From the NCBI GenBank assembly GCA_900708905.1, contig CAADRB010000016.1, positions 2,601,249-2,665,248 on the forward strand: a stretch of 64,000 bases of DNA, read 5' to 3'. The translations under genes and the position numbers were made by a program. This DNA is from Hymenolepis diminuta. Lineage: Eukaryota > Platyhelminthes > Cestoda > Cyclophyllidea > Hymenolepididae. The notes beneath the pieces are model-generated. The model worked only from the letters and a program-made list of their open reading frames with translations. It ran no database searches and had not been told where the DNA came from. This document shows, piece by piece, positions 14,311-28,100 of this stretch. Within the stretch, counting starts at the first letter, position 1. Each line of letters opens with the position of its first letter.

Positions 14311-15974
14311 GGTTATCTATCATAATTTGGTCCATTTGTTAAAGTGGCCTTACTAATGTAATTAGACCATTGGTGGTCACGCCACGTCCTGAAAACACCT
14401 TACTATTATATACCTAAATAGGAAGCTATAAAAGATATTGAAATTAGCTACATTCAAAAACAGACCATTTAATTTCCAATAAATTGCTAAATCATGGAAT
14501 AAATTAATTCAATATAAAAATTTAATTTATCTAAATGATACGTGCTTAGTTACCTTTATTTTCAGTTCACGAAGATCATTCAATCTAAATAAATGAATCC
14601 ACTAATCAAGTGAAAAATATATTATTTTATATTAATTAAAGGAAATTTATGCATTTCTTTTTTATATTTGAAAAGCATTTAAATTTATTAATTAAAAATT
14701 TTCCTCACGTCTATTTGAAACAATATTATGATATACTTTTGATACATCTATTGAAAAAATTAAATCTGCTTATTTTTTGGAAAAAAGTATCATCGGCGCG
14801 TATCTTTAAGCTCAAATTAACAAGAAAATAACGAGAAAAAATATCTCTAGATGATAACATAATTAACGTAATACAATTAATGACATAAATAATCTTATAA
14901 ATTTTCTCAACTGTTATTTGGATAGCTTGAGGGTACTTGTGGTTTTGATTATACTAAAAGATCTATTTTTTAAAATATTTAGTTTTGTTCAGCGCGTAAG
15001 ATGCCTTCTATTGTTCAAATTTCTAGACATTTAAGAATATAATTACAAAGCTTTATCTGATGCTTGGATTCGGTGTGTAGAATATTCACGTGATGGGCAG
15101 GTTACTACTACATGTTTCGAAATTCAAAAATCATACATTGTGCACAGGATGACTGATTAAATTTTGTGTACAATTTTCGTTGTTTGGTGACCGGTTGTTT
15201 ATTTATGACGATCGGTCTAGCCAAATCAATTTATTCCTTCTATCGAAAACAGCATGATCTCACGTGAACTCAAACAGTTTTAAAATAGCGGTCATGATAT
15301 TTATCCCTCTTCTTACGGCCATAAAACTGTTAAGGATACCCTTTATAAAAGTTGTGCTTATTAGGGAATTCTTATGTTATAATACGTTTCTACTTACTTC
15401 CGATATTTGAAATCAGGTAGTAGTTTAAGTTTAGATGAAGGTTTAACAGAGTCACTGTTGCTAAGTAGGCAACAATTAATTACCTCAAAAGGCTTTATTT
15501 TTCTACTATGCTCATTTAAAAAGTGACTAAATTCTTCACCTGTCAAACAGATTTAATCACCTGAAAAAGGATATTTTTACCGTATCTAACGATGCAAATT
15601 TTAAACAACGAAAATGGGTTAACTGAGAGCAGGAACTGTCATTTTCATTAATTTACTTGAAGGTGGAGAATGTGAAAGAGAAGTGACTTGGGGAGGGAAG
15701 TAGAAATGAAAAGAAGGGAAGATTAATGTCGAATCTAAAAACATTCCAGTTTTTAAAATATTAATTTAAAAAATTTTCTATAAAATACCAATTTGGTTTA
15801 ATTATCTTTTCACATAACACCTAAAATCAGCCGTAGTTTCTGCGTGTTCCGACTCATATCTCCTTGGTCTCTGCGTGAATTGCAAGCCTACTGACATAAA
15901 TCTTTCTAGTTACTGCCAGTAGCGCATCAGCATACAAAGGACGCGAACTCTGTCATTAACCTTAATATACTTTA
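14311..15974. other. gene-free A+T-rich stretch
   Basis: No gene, RNA or strong repeat recognised. Base composition is very A+T-rich around 14400-14900. Confidence 0.45.
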
Positions 15975-16140
15975 CTTCCTTGTTCTTCATAACTCTGATT
16001 GTTCTCCCTCAGCACTGACGTCCCCTTTCATCCCGATTCCTCTTTCGTCTCCTCCAATTTACTTTCTCATTCATTCCTATTTATCCAATATGCTCCCTTG
16101 GACTTCCCACCTGTGAAAGACTAATCTTTAAGGCCATTAG
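15975..16140 (+). repeat. dispersed repeat family C, copy 2
   Basis: CTCAGCACTGACGTCCCC followed by TTTCATCCCGATTCCTC, matching copy 1 about 1.85 kb upstream. Identity is patchy outside the core. Confidence 0.4.
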
Positions 16141-19100
16141 TTCGAGGAGGAGGGAGGGGGGAATGGATGTCTAGCCTAATTTTGTGGAGCCATTAAATTG
16201 GCGATACCAACTGGATTAGTGCTACTTTACGTCTATTTGACACTATTTACGTGTAACTCTTAAATATGCAAATTAATGAATTTTAATCTTAATTTATTTT
16301 GTCCTCGATCCTCTATCAAGTTTTTGACCTTTATATATCCTTCTTGCATTTTATCATGTCCTGTTAGTTACTTGATGCTTACGTTATCATTATTCACTGA
16401 CAAGTCAATTTAGAAAACAATGTCATAATCGATCGATCAGAATTATGATTCGTTACTGAAGCCAGCAGACAATTTTAATGATCTCTCAATCAACATCATT
16501 ATAAACACTGCACATCTATACGTCAGCATTACACGAAATTTTTTCACCATCTTCCCCTCCATCGTTGTCATTCGTCAAGAAAAACACTCATCAACAGCCT
16601 CCGTTCCTTTCCAGACGCCTTGATTGCGTCTTCTAACAGACACAATTATTCAGCAGTAGTTTAGTAGTTCATTACTATAATTCACAATTTTTTGTGTCAA
16701 CTAATAAGCTTAGTGTTTGCAGTAGTGAAAATTGCATTTTTTCAATTCAATATTTACTAAAAATTCGTTATTATCTGGACGCAAAAATAGTCTAAATGAA
16801 GTGGCCTATCCATGATTTGATTTAAACCTAATTTTGTTGATTAATTAATTATAATTTTAAATCATCATTAAAACAGTAGAAATGAAATAAATTGATGTCC
16901 AACTTAGAATCTTAGCGCGTATACATGAAAATTCGCCAATTCTTTTTCTCGAAATGCCGTCACTGTCATCTGATCATCGGTAGGCATTCTGAATATTATT
17001 CGAGTTTTTACAAATCTTCTAGTTAGAGGTTGAGAGTAAATGGACGTTGAATGTCAAAATGGAGTAATATTATATTGCTTTCGCCTTTTCTTCTAACATC
17101 ATAGGAACTTATATTTAGAAATACAATATGATAGAAATTAATGATGCTACATCAAATTATGTTGTAAGACAAAATGGGATATGTACGCCTTTCAGTGTTT
17201 CAGTTATTGAAGTGGTGGATGGCAAACTTTGTTGATTATAGTTAAAAGTATTTACATTCTTCTTAATTTGACTAAAACTTACCTCAAATTAACGCCGGAT
17301 ATCGGTTGATTAGGATATTTATTTGAAGAGGCCCAAATTCTAATATAAAATCACTTTAACAGACAGACCGAATTTTGCTAGAATCCTTTTAAAAGAACTG
17401 AAGATTTTCCTAAAGCTAACGGAATAAATTAGCCTTTTTAGAGCGAAAAGTTCAAGAGCTAGGGGAACGGTGTCTATTCTGAACTCTCAAAAGTGGTGGA
17501 GAGTGAAGAGGAAGAAATGGAAGTGAGAAGACCTCAGCACTAAGCAAGAAAAGCCGGAGTTTTGATAAAAGGCGAAATGAATTACGATAAGGCGTCCCCT
17601 ATTCCTTCGTGAGCAATTTACAGTTGGAGTAGGAGCATGAGCCAGCAGGTTCGCATTACTCATACAAACTGAGCAGATCTATGAGTCAAAACACGCAGAT
17701 ACTGTACATTCTTGCAGTTTATAAATCACATTGTTTTCTTTTAAAATTTAATGGCTTTGCTGTACTAGTTCATCAGGCTGAATGAATCAATTTTCATATG
17801 AAAATGTGTATTATTCGTGTGGAAGAATATACCTATCTGTTACTAGTGGAGTAAAGTGAAGTACTTGTAGATTTCTCAAGCTGTCGTAAACTTGGATTAC
17901 TTTTATTAAAATATTCTTAATCCTCTATCCACGATAATATGATAATCGTCGTTATTCTTGTATTTTTAAATGGATGGAACTCCACTAAGTTAGGAATATT
18001 AACCATCTTAGATCTGCAATAGTAGGATCAAGTATGCTGCTCATTATAATTTAAGATCATTCTGCCTACTTGACATTTTGAAAGAAAAAATGAATCAAAA
18101 TGGCAAGACCAACCATTCCACAACTGGTCAACAATCACTGAATATCGTGAACAGGAGCTCGCTCAGTAATTCGGATGAAGAATTATGAACTTCGAATTTT
18201 GTAACGTGAACTGTCCATTAAGTAGTATTGATCAACCCGAATCCAAAAATCAAATAAAGGAAGATTTTACTCTTACCTTCAGATTTAGTTGTACTTACTG
18301 TTAACCGTTTTTTTGTTACTTTTCCACACAAACCCGACTTCATAGAATTTGACGTTTAAGCAACTTGATTTCAAAAAAAATTTAAAATTATAATTTAATG
18401 AAATTTAACTCTATAGCAACATTTAAGATCTGGTTAACTCTTGCCATACTTAATATAATAACAAGTCTGTTTATTTAAAAATCCTACAAAATGCACAAAT
18501 TTTGACAAAAGGATAAATAGCTTCCAAATTCTAGTAGATTGAAGAGAGAGCTCTTAGAGTTCTCAAAAGTAACTTTTCATTCATTTCGATATTCTTTCCC
18601 AGCGTTGACCCGCAGCATTTAACCTTGATGTTTATATCTATGAAAATGCCTTCTCTTCATTTTATGGATGATCAGTTTTTTTATTGCACAGTGTATCCGA
18701 CTTAATATATTAAAAATACATCATATGTATTTATAAAACCGGTTTCGATTCATTTCGATCATATTAATTTCTGCCACATACTTCTTAAGCATCAAGATTT
18801 TCATCAGCTGAAATCGAATTTGTATTCAATAAATTTATCTGGCCCACAAAATACTCAAAACTATCCTTGACAGAAATAAGATAGAAATGGCTTATGATAA
18901 AAAATCTAGATTCACGTTGGTGCAGATCCGAACCAATCAGCTCTACAAATAAATAATCACAAAGTCAACCAAGTGACCTCTTATTACTTATCATGGTTCA
19001 CCATTGAATGACAAAGTTCTGACCCATGATGCTGTTAAAATTTTATATCGTAATAGCCAAAAGACACTGGTGAAAATTAGATCTGTTCTAAGATCGAAAA

Positions 19101-19229
19101 AGCTCAAGCAAATAGACTGAAAATAATAATAGAGCTAGTCTTTCTGCAAGGCTTATCTTTGGTTGTCAATCGTCATTTGGATGGCAAGTGACTAAAAGCT
19201 GTTCAGAACACTGCTAGAATGAGGATGTT
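16141..19229. other. gene-free A+T-rich stretch
   Basis: Nothing recognised on either strand. Confidence 0.45.
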
Positions 19230-19547
19230 AGGATTTTAAAGCAGAATACCAATGACTTCTAAAGTTCTAGCCATGTCTCTACTGAGAAGATGAGACATTA
19301 GCAAGATGTTATTGAAACCCTTCCAACCAAACGATGTGCCTCTAAATTTGCACACTAAAAAGTTAGTTAAGGCAATTTTTAGGCCAACACTTCACAGGTG
19401 TTCGACAGGAAAGAAGGCGAAAGTTCCCGTAAAAGAATTCTATTCCTCTCCTTTCTGAACAACAACCAAAACTGAAAGTGCTCATAAAAGCGAAAGTACG
19501 TGTGTCATCAACTCTTTGTAAGTGAAAGTGAGATGAGAAGGTACTAG

Positions 19548-19748
19548 CACATCGATAATCGCAAACTCAAAGATGATCTACCAATGGGTGAACTACTTCG
19601 TCCAGTTGGTGGGTATAACAATAATTTTGTGAAAAGAAGATATCTGCGAAATCACATGAAATCTTATCACCCAGATTTTCTCTCCAAAGAGCAAAATCAT
19701 GCGGGAGAGATAACTCTGAAGGAACTTCAAAGTGAAATAGCAGTTTAA
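19548..19748 (+). pseudogene. decayed C2H2 zinc-finger fragment
   Basis: A 66-codon open stretch (first ATG at 19584, stop TAA at 19746-19748) has the spacing of a C2H2 finger around NNNFVKRRYLRNHMKSYH: Phe, five residues, Leu, two residues, His, four residues, His. The two Cys positions expected before the Phe are Val and Tyr, so zinc could not be bound. Upstream (about 19230-19545) the neighbouring frame gives Lys-rich, protein-like stretches broken by several stops. This fits an old retrocopy or transposon-derived gene that has lost function. A chance match is possible because the finger signature is short. Confidence 0.35.
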
Positions 19749-21189
19749 CTGAAAATTCTGGAGTTCAGATGAGGTAAGATCTTTCAGTTCTAATACCTAA
19801 TAACTTTACAATACCCTCTTAAAATATGAATACATTCTCCCTTTATTAATTTACACTACCTATGTATTTCGATGTTTTCCTATAATGGAATGTAACAATA
19901 ATTTTTGCCCTCCCATGGGGAATAATAATTAGAGCGAAGGTTTAAAAAATGAAGAAGGACTTGTTTCAGAAAAATTGACTCATCAACTCTTCATGACAAG
20001 TCTGACCGAAACATTGGGGACTTTTCCACCTCTAGCTCTTACTTGGCTGAAATCACGAGAGAAGATTAGAGTTTAATTTGGACGCACTGACAAAACACAG
20101 GACTGAAACGAAATTCACCACCCCTCCACGTCATTAACATCGGAACAAAACAAAGTTTCCTGATGTCAGCTGGAGATAGTAGTGACAACGAAAAACAATC
20201 ACGGAAAGCTCATTAACAAATAGTGAGAAAAAAAGAGAAAAAAACCAAAAACAAATTTTAGATCTTAGAATTGCTTTGGAATTAACTTACTTTGTAAGAG
20301 ATAAGGAATTAAATTTTATTTATTAATGGTTGGATGCTGGTAAAATTCTTTTATTCTTTCGAATGAAAAAGAATTTTAAATACTCGTTCGGATAAATAGG
20401 AGCAATTTCGATAAAGATCAACAAAAGAGAATAATGCTGAGGGAACATAAATTCATTGCATTAGGAAGAAATGTTGGAAATGTATTAGACGTCAGCAAAT
20501 TTCTGCATAAAATCGTTTTGAAAAACTGATATTAGATGTTATCTTTATACTGTAGTGATTTAAGTAGTATTGAATTAAAATTTCCTTTTGCGAAATAATT
20601 TTAAAGACAGTGATTCGTCGACCCTAGATTTAATCTTAAATTGTATTTTACTGTTTTAAATTTTGGATTAAACTAATATTTTTTGTTAAAATGCTCAAAC
20701 ACATTGAAATCTTGAAAATTAGTAGCAGAGGAAGAAGTCATGCAGGATTTTTGTATCTTATAATTGGTCTAATTTGTTTGTAAATGGTATTGAATTTTAA
20801 AATTCTACTTCAATCATTAGAAATATCCCAACATGTAAGAAGAGAAAGATGGTGTACTCTTAAGATGACGTATGATCACATTTATGAGGAAGTATTTAGG
20901 CAGTAGGGGTAAGGTATAAGGCACCAAGAGGACCCTACTTCATCTGAACCCCAGAATTATCAGGACAACTACCTCCTAACTTGAAGTTCGATCAGCCTTG
21001 TCTTTTCTTTTGTTGGAGCAGCTGCTAACTTCTAGGGCTAAGGTTAGGAAAAGTTTCCAAATCACAATTCCAAGAATAATGAGCAGATCAAATTTCATCG
21101 TAAAACATCAACTAAAATTCGTGAAAGTGTGAGGAAAAACGGAGTTCAATAAAGAAAGATAAAATGACGACGAAAAAATGATGAAGAAC
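19749..21189. other. gene-free stretch
   Basis: No gene recognised. Intermittent G/A-rich blocks only. Confidence 0.4.
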
Positions 21190-21330
21190 GAGGCTAAGAA
21201 AGAGGGAGAGAGCGCGAGAATCAAGCGTTTGCACCATAAGTTTTAAATTGGATAGGAAACAGAAACTTGAGGGTGAAACTGAGTTATCGGGACAGAATTA
21301 AGTAAAAATCGCCTATCGATATCCTGCAAC
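21190..21330 (-). repeat. dispersed repeat family A, copy 3 (inverted)
   Basis: On the minus strand it starts GTTGCAGGATATCGATAGG, followed by CGATTTTTACT, and ends in CTCGCGCTCTCTCCCTC. This is the same block order as 2533-2670 and the closest match to that copy. Confidence 0.6.
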
Positions 21331-24300
21331 AGTGGCTATTAAACGGAGTTCAAACTTAATTTTTCATCTAAACGATTCGAACTAATATACTGTTAAAAAA
21401 TTATTTTGAGAAGCACTCAGAGAATTCCCTCACATTTTATCTTCTTATTCATAAGAAAAATATGAAGAATAAGGTTATTATAATTCTACATCGCCACTGG
21501 TATAACCCAGTCTGTCCCTGGGGTATAGTTAGGTATTCATTAAGTTTCCAACAAACAGCCAGTTGATCAGACCAGGAGGAAAGAATACAGAAATCTGATA
21601 ATTGGATCGGAAGTTATAATTTTGGTTCAAGTTTATCAAAAATTAGCGATTCACTTTCTTAACGCAGATGTGCTGATGGGTGGGTTCAGGGTACCCGGCT
21701 CTTAAATACGTCTTTTCGATTTTATAAATAATATATATATGTTTAAAAAAACTTAAATTTGGTTAAACATGATGCATAACAATTTAATAAACACTGATAA
21801 ACACTACCACAATTTACTGATTGGAGTTTCGTGCCCTAATGGAAACCTCCTCTTTAAAGTTCAAAGAGTCAGAACGCTAGACACTGATTTTCAAAATGCT
21901 ACTTTTTAGGGATTTGATTTTGCCTCGAGCATTTGGTCATTATTTGTACTTGTAAATCGAAATAATTAAAGGTCTTAAACCAGGGAATGTTATATGTTTA
22001 ATGTATTACGCTCATGTACGTGGTCAATTTAAACAAAATTCTTATCTAAGATTCGATTTGGATATGAGGCACACGGCTTTCAATACAACTTTTACAAAGG
22101 AGAGGAGTAAGGCTAATCGAAAGATTTCTTCTGGTAAGGGCCTTATTCGCTTTAAAAACTGTGCTCTTGGAATTTTGAGAGCGTAAAGTAAGAGCTTAAC
22201 TTTCAAGATAAGTTGACAGAAAGTACAGTTGGTGTTATTTTTCAAGAGTTAAAGTTTGCATTCATTCGCATCTTCCCAATCTCATTCAGTTTAAATTCGT
22301 ATGATTGCAAAAGAAAGCGAGCTTCCTAATCGCTACTCATATTTGTAGGGCCCGCTGATTCATGATAGTGAAAGTTTTTCTCCTTCAGCAGTGATAAGAG
22401 GATGATACATGATACACTATTTTAATATTTAATATATTCGATATAAAGAGCTGTAAATTTAAAGGATGAAGAAAGACGTAACGTGTTTGTTTAAATGCAC
22501 TTCTCTCTGCGCGTGACTGTGTCAAGGGTAAATATTTGCATTTGACGTATCACATGATGGTCAGAATAAGTAGAAAGCAATTAATTAGATGTATTCTAGA
22601 CAGACGGCTTTTCTGTGACTCTGATTTCCATTAGAAATAGATCTTTAAACCATTACGCACCCGAAGCACTTTATAAAAACCATGTTCTGAACCATATTTG
22701 TCTATTAAATATGGAGAGACGAATCAGTTTCAGCTTGTTTGGTTGGAAGTTTGAGACCAAGTCTCTGAGTTGAATTTGACCTTATTCAGGCTTTCAGTTA
22801 GCATTAGAAAACTCAAAGTGACCGCGGCAACAACTCTTTTTAAAGGAACCGTACATTTGAAAGTTTATCCAATGACTTTTAATTTTTACTTTCATGCCTA
22901 CTCTTACGCTGTAATTAGTGTAAGAAAGGAAGCGTTTTCTCAGCAATACATTGAGTCAACGTTGAAACGAATGCATTATAAATACTGTTTTTTTAAAGAT
23001 AGGAACCTTGGCCGATATTTAACACTCCTTGTTTATGAATGATCAATCTATTAATAATATTTCACTATACTGAAAGGATAAATAGATGTACAGTTTTAAG
23101 AGCCTGTGAACTGCGGGTTTTAATTTGTTAAGAGCAAACTTTTTGATATTCTTATGCCAAAATGAGGAAAATTAAGATCTGTATCTACACTCAGTTAAAA
23201 TGGGAATTCTTATGGTGCTTTTGCGCTTAGAAAAGAATTAAAACAATTATTATGAAATTGAATATTTTAAACTTGGTCGATGGTTATTATTGCTATTCAT
23301 AAAGAGATTGAAAGTATTTCTCTATAATAATCATCTGCAGCTTAAATTTTCAATTTATCAGCACATTGGATGGCCCCGAAATCAAAAGTTTGAATGTGAA
23401 GATGGTGAAGAATCAGATATGTGTTCACATCAATGCAAAGACTGCCAAGAACAGCCATTCCAAACTCATGGCCACAATTACTTTTCCGAAGTTCAGATTA
23501 CTTAAAGAAACTGAAGGCAAACGCTCATGTATATTTCGTACTTCTAATTAAACGTCATTCTATATGTTATTCCCAACCCAAAATTTTTAATTTAATATAT
23601 GTTAATCAAAAAATTTCATCATTTACTCATTCCCACATATATCACTGGAGGGAAGGCGGAACAGTGTTTATCCGTTCAGAGGAAGAGTAACATGGATTCT
23701 TTGCCATCAACACGTCACCTCCACATCGTAACCGTGACAGGTCACGTCAAGATAAAATCGACTGTCATTCTTCTTTTGGTTCGTGGTCTGACCAATCTTA
23801 CGCTGCCCTATTGGACTATAAAGACCAAAGGTTGGTTAAATCTTCTCCGAACAATCACAATCAGGCCAAGCAAATTTCAAGTGTCTAAATAGTCCCTGAC
23901 TTTGGGCAACAGATATATGGTTACTAGAATATTCTTGTCTGATTAAATCTTTGTCTTTCTTCACCCTCGGGTGTCTGAGCAACTGTAGTATACCTAATGT
24001 CAGGACCTGGACATCCAGTATAATAATAACATGCATATATTTGAATGACTGAAATGCGTCATTATTATACCCCAGTAAAGGAAGACCAAAATTATTCTTT
24101 CAGGGTTTTGTTCAAAAATGCAATCATCAAAATTGCTCGTGCAAATTAATTTAAATTAGAAAAATTTGCAACCTCTCATTACACAACTTTAAAGATCAAA
24201 GTGAAGCTGATAAAAGAAATTTTAAACTTAATCAAATGAAGGTGAACAACTCGTTTTCATTAAAATTTTAATCCTTTATTATTATTCCCCCTTAAACAAT

Positions 24301-25111
24301 CGCTAAAGTCACAGCATGAGAAGTTAGCAAGCTCATAAGAAAATAAATTGTATTGCATTTAAAATTTTTCTTGCTCTTCAAATGTGTGGCAGCCCAAGTA
24401 CTGATTATAGGTTATTTCAATTGTCGCTGTCATACTTCTATTAATATCTGGTTGACTTCAGTTTTTACCATCCTTCTATATTCTATAATACCGCCTTTCC
24501 ATCTACAGAATATGTTTTATTCCCTCTTCATGCTTGTAATTTGTCTACATTTTATTAATCAAGCAACTTTTGGGAAAAATATTATTCCTTTTAGATCGTT
24601 AGTTAGCCCTAGAAAGCCCAGCATTCTATGGCAAAAGAAAATTTTTATGCAACATTTCTTTTACTTATTTTCCTGAATTTCTTAAAGTGCTACACACTTT
24701 GATCTGGAAAATAACTGCTTTATTTTGAAGAGGAACTACTGTTTTTTTTGTTTTCTTTGGGAATGAGAAGTAAAAAAGTATGAATTAATTCATGCATTAA
24801 CACGATACTGTCGGGAAAGATTTCCGCAAATGGAGATATCGTAGTGTTAATAATTCAAACTGATATTAATGATTGGTTCGAAAACTCGACCTTGTCTTGT
24901 CGAATAATTTTCGCCATCAGTAGTCTGAAATGTAATGAAATTTTTTAATGTCTCCAGCTTTCTCAAAGGTATAAAATTACTTATTATTCATATATGTCAA
25001 ATCTTGGCCAGATAATTTAAAATTTAATTTAATAAGGTCAAACGTCAAAAAATATCAACACGGATACGCGGGCGCATAAAACCTACTCCTCTCCCACCTG
25101 TCCTCATGCAG
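21331..25111. other. gene-free stretch with weak coding-like patches
   Basis: At 23290-23890 several overlapping plus-strand frames of 61-97 codons occur and composition is less A+T-rich. One frame gives a Cys/His-containing segment, another an Asn/Gln/Ser-rich one. I could not find a domain, a clear start or consistent splice sites. Elsewhere nothing is recognised. Confidence 0.35.
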
Positions 25112-28100
25112 AATATTGATCGACGTCAAATCCGTAATCAAAACACCAAAAATAAATCACGTGGTTCGAGTCTTCATTCCCTCCACTCCCCAAAAAGTGC
25201 AATTTCCCAGTTTTGGGTGAAATCCTGTAAAAAAATGTGTGTAAATAAACACATTTCCACATGCACACTGGCGAATCAGATTTCTTTGCTGGGCTGCATG
25301 TGAGCTGTGTTCACCTTCCTAGGTCATTTGACTTTGTGGAACTGCATATATATATAAATAAATATATATATGTACACATATATAACTGCGTGTTTCATAC
25401 TGGAAGAATGTCCACAATTTTCTCAGAATATAACAGTCGAGTCTGGAATTCTATGAAATGCCAAATATTGTTTCTCTAATACTCCTCATGCTCTCTTGGA
25501 CTATTATCAAGGGAATGCCTACTTCTACCCCTACTTCTAATAAAATTATTAATAAATGCAAGTTTATACCTATAAAAAGAATAGATTAATTGAATTTAAT
25601 GACAGAATAATTTTGTAGCTTCCTCAGAAATTTCGGGACAGTTCGTAATAATTTAAACTGATACGGTTTTTTTTTGTGTTTATATTTTGCCAGATACGCT
25701 TGCGATCAAGCAAGATGCCCCCTTTGAAGTCTACGAACATTTCTACGGCGATGTTAAAGTAAGAGAGCATTTTAAAAATGACAAATGTTTTTTAACAGAT
25801 AGTATGTTTAATTTAATTAATAGCTTTAAATTTATCATTTCCTGCTCAATTTAGGCCTTTTTTCTGTTTTTCAAAAAATGCCTCAACTGAGGTTGCTTAA
25901 CACGAAAATTTAAAATTTCTAACTAAAACACTAAATTTTTGATTGATGAAAAATATCCTTAAATTGCAAGAGATATTTCAAAACGTGGAGTAGATAAAGT
26001 AATTTAATTATTATAATAATTAAAAGAGTGATTTTTTTTGAAAATTTAGTTTAAATAATATCATTATTTGTTTAACAATTAATAATATTCAGTATTTTAT
26101 CTGCAACAAAAAATATTACCGACTATTAAGTTCCAATTGTTTTATTAGAAATATGAAACAATGTATTATGCTGATATGTTTGTCGAAAATTCACTTTCTA
26201 ACAACCTAAAACACTGGATTAAGTATGACTTATGGGAATTGCAGCAAATTCCTGTTATCCGCCGATCTTTCTCAAAGTCAGGATAGGTAGCATGAAAGAT
26301 ATCACAGGTTATTTATTTCATCATGTGATTGGTTTGTGTGGTGTCAACATGACCTAACATTTCCCATAATTTTATCTTATTCCATGTCTCTCTGGCGCTT
26401 TTACTACTGTACTTTTATTGCCAGATTCGGAGTAAATAATAGTGCTGTCTATAGTTTGTAATTCGACAAAAGTCTTCATTCAAAAACCGCATTGGAACAT
26501 ATTTGCTTCACAAGGAACACTAAAACTTATCAAGTCATATATATCTGTGAGCTGCTGTAATTTTAGAAGTAGCTCAACGCTAATGATAGAATAGAATATT
26601 TCGAAAAATTGTATGGGAAATATGTTAAATAGCTATAACAATACTCTCATATCCTTCTGTTACACTTCTTCTAATGGCAAACAGTGACAATGCATTGGTG
26701 GCGAACATTTTTTCCCCTAGTTTTCTTAATACTATTACTAAAGCCTTAACGGATAAGGAGAATGCGTTCAGGTGATCAAACAAACGCAATCTCAACATAT
26801 ACAGCTTTTACTGTCCTTTAAACATCTTGGGTGAATATCATGAATTTGAGCAATTTAAATGCATTGTTGGTGTAATATTTAGTGAAGGAATGAGGAGAAT
26901 TGTGCTCTAATTGAACCACACATAAATAAAATTATTCATGGGGAAACAGCTGAATGGGGGGAGCAATCCAGTATAGGGATTGAAACATGGAAGCAGCTCA
27001 GACTGAAGCAGGAAATAAAGCCAGGGCATCAAGAGTCTTGTGGTGTATGACGAATATGGCCTAGCGTTCAAAGTTCTTTATTCGATTCCCAGATTTCTTG
27101 GTGAGATTGTGTCCATGATATCCATAGCGCATTTATTGGTTAATTCAAATCACGCCAGTTGATTTGCATCTTGTCACAGGTAACAGCAAGTAGATGAGAA
27201 TTATAAGATAAACTCATATTCATTGTAACTTAAGTCTATAGTACTGTTAATATTTTTCATTTTGCATTAAGTCCACCTATTAATGAGAAACTATTCTGAT
27301 AACGTCTTCATCAAACTTGTGCGTTATGATAGAGAAATGCAAATAAAATGCAATGAAATAAATAAATGAAGGCATATTAATGTCTCATTGTCCTTAGGAA
27401 CTTTATTTCTTGAAATATTTGACAGTTTCGTGAACAAAGTTTTGAAATTTATTGTTGAATAATTGTGCTAATGTCTGTCTCAATGGACGGTGATTGGCAC
27501 TGTATGTTATTTTCTTAATTGCTCATTTAAAATTCATAATTTATTTGGTCAGAAGAAAGTGCATATCTAGAATTTAAAAATGTGAGTTACTTGTTCCGTC
27601 TTTACTAAGCTTTATATACGCAGTTCAAAATGTAGCTTCAACCCAAATTTGTATCATACTTTCAATACTTACTAGCAGTTGTCTTGTTATAAGTAGTGTA
27701 GGGATAAATAATTTCCAATGTTTTTATTTTGGCACAAAAACGTATTCAACAGTTGTACTCCATGACAGGGAACAAAAATTATTCCTGATATTAATTTTGT
27801 AATTAGTTTATCTGAACTAAGGTTCGAATGCGTTTTTTGTATAGTTTGAAACACGTACGAGATATCTAAAATTAATTTTTAAATCCATGTAACTAAAATA
27901 CTCAACCATAGGTTTTTAGGAAATAAATATACGGGATTAAATTGAATTTTAACATCATTATTCCATTAAGAATAAAATTTCTGGTCAATATGAAATCTTC
28001 TCACTCTAACATCTCATACAAATTTACCGAAGAGCTGCTGGCATCGGAATAGACATCGGAGGTTTCGTGCGCGATATTGTGATGAGATACATTCATTGTG

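Noticed and set aside
14103..14342. 79-codon plus-strand frame with hydrophobic start
   Set aside because: Lies in repeat family C; the composition reflects CT-rich DNA.
24353..24676. 107-codon frame with hydrophobic segments, considered as a signal-peptide exon for the gene at 25-31 kb
   Set aside because: It opens at TTG, not ATG, and no donor in suitable phase leads to the next exon.
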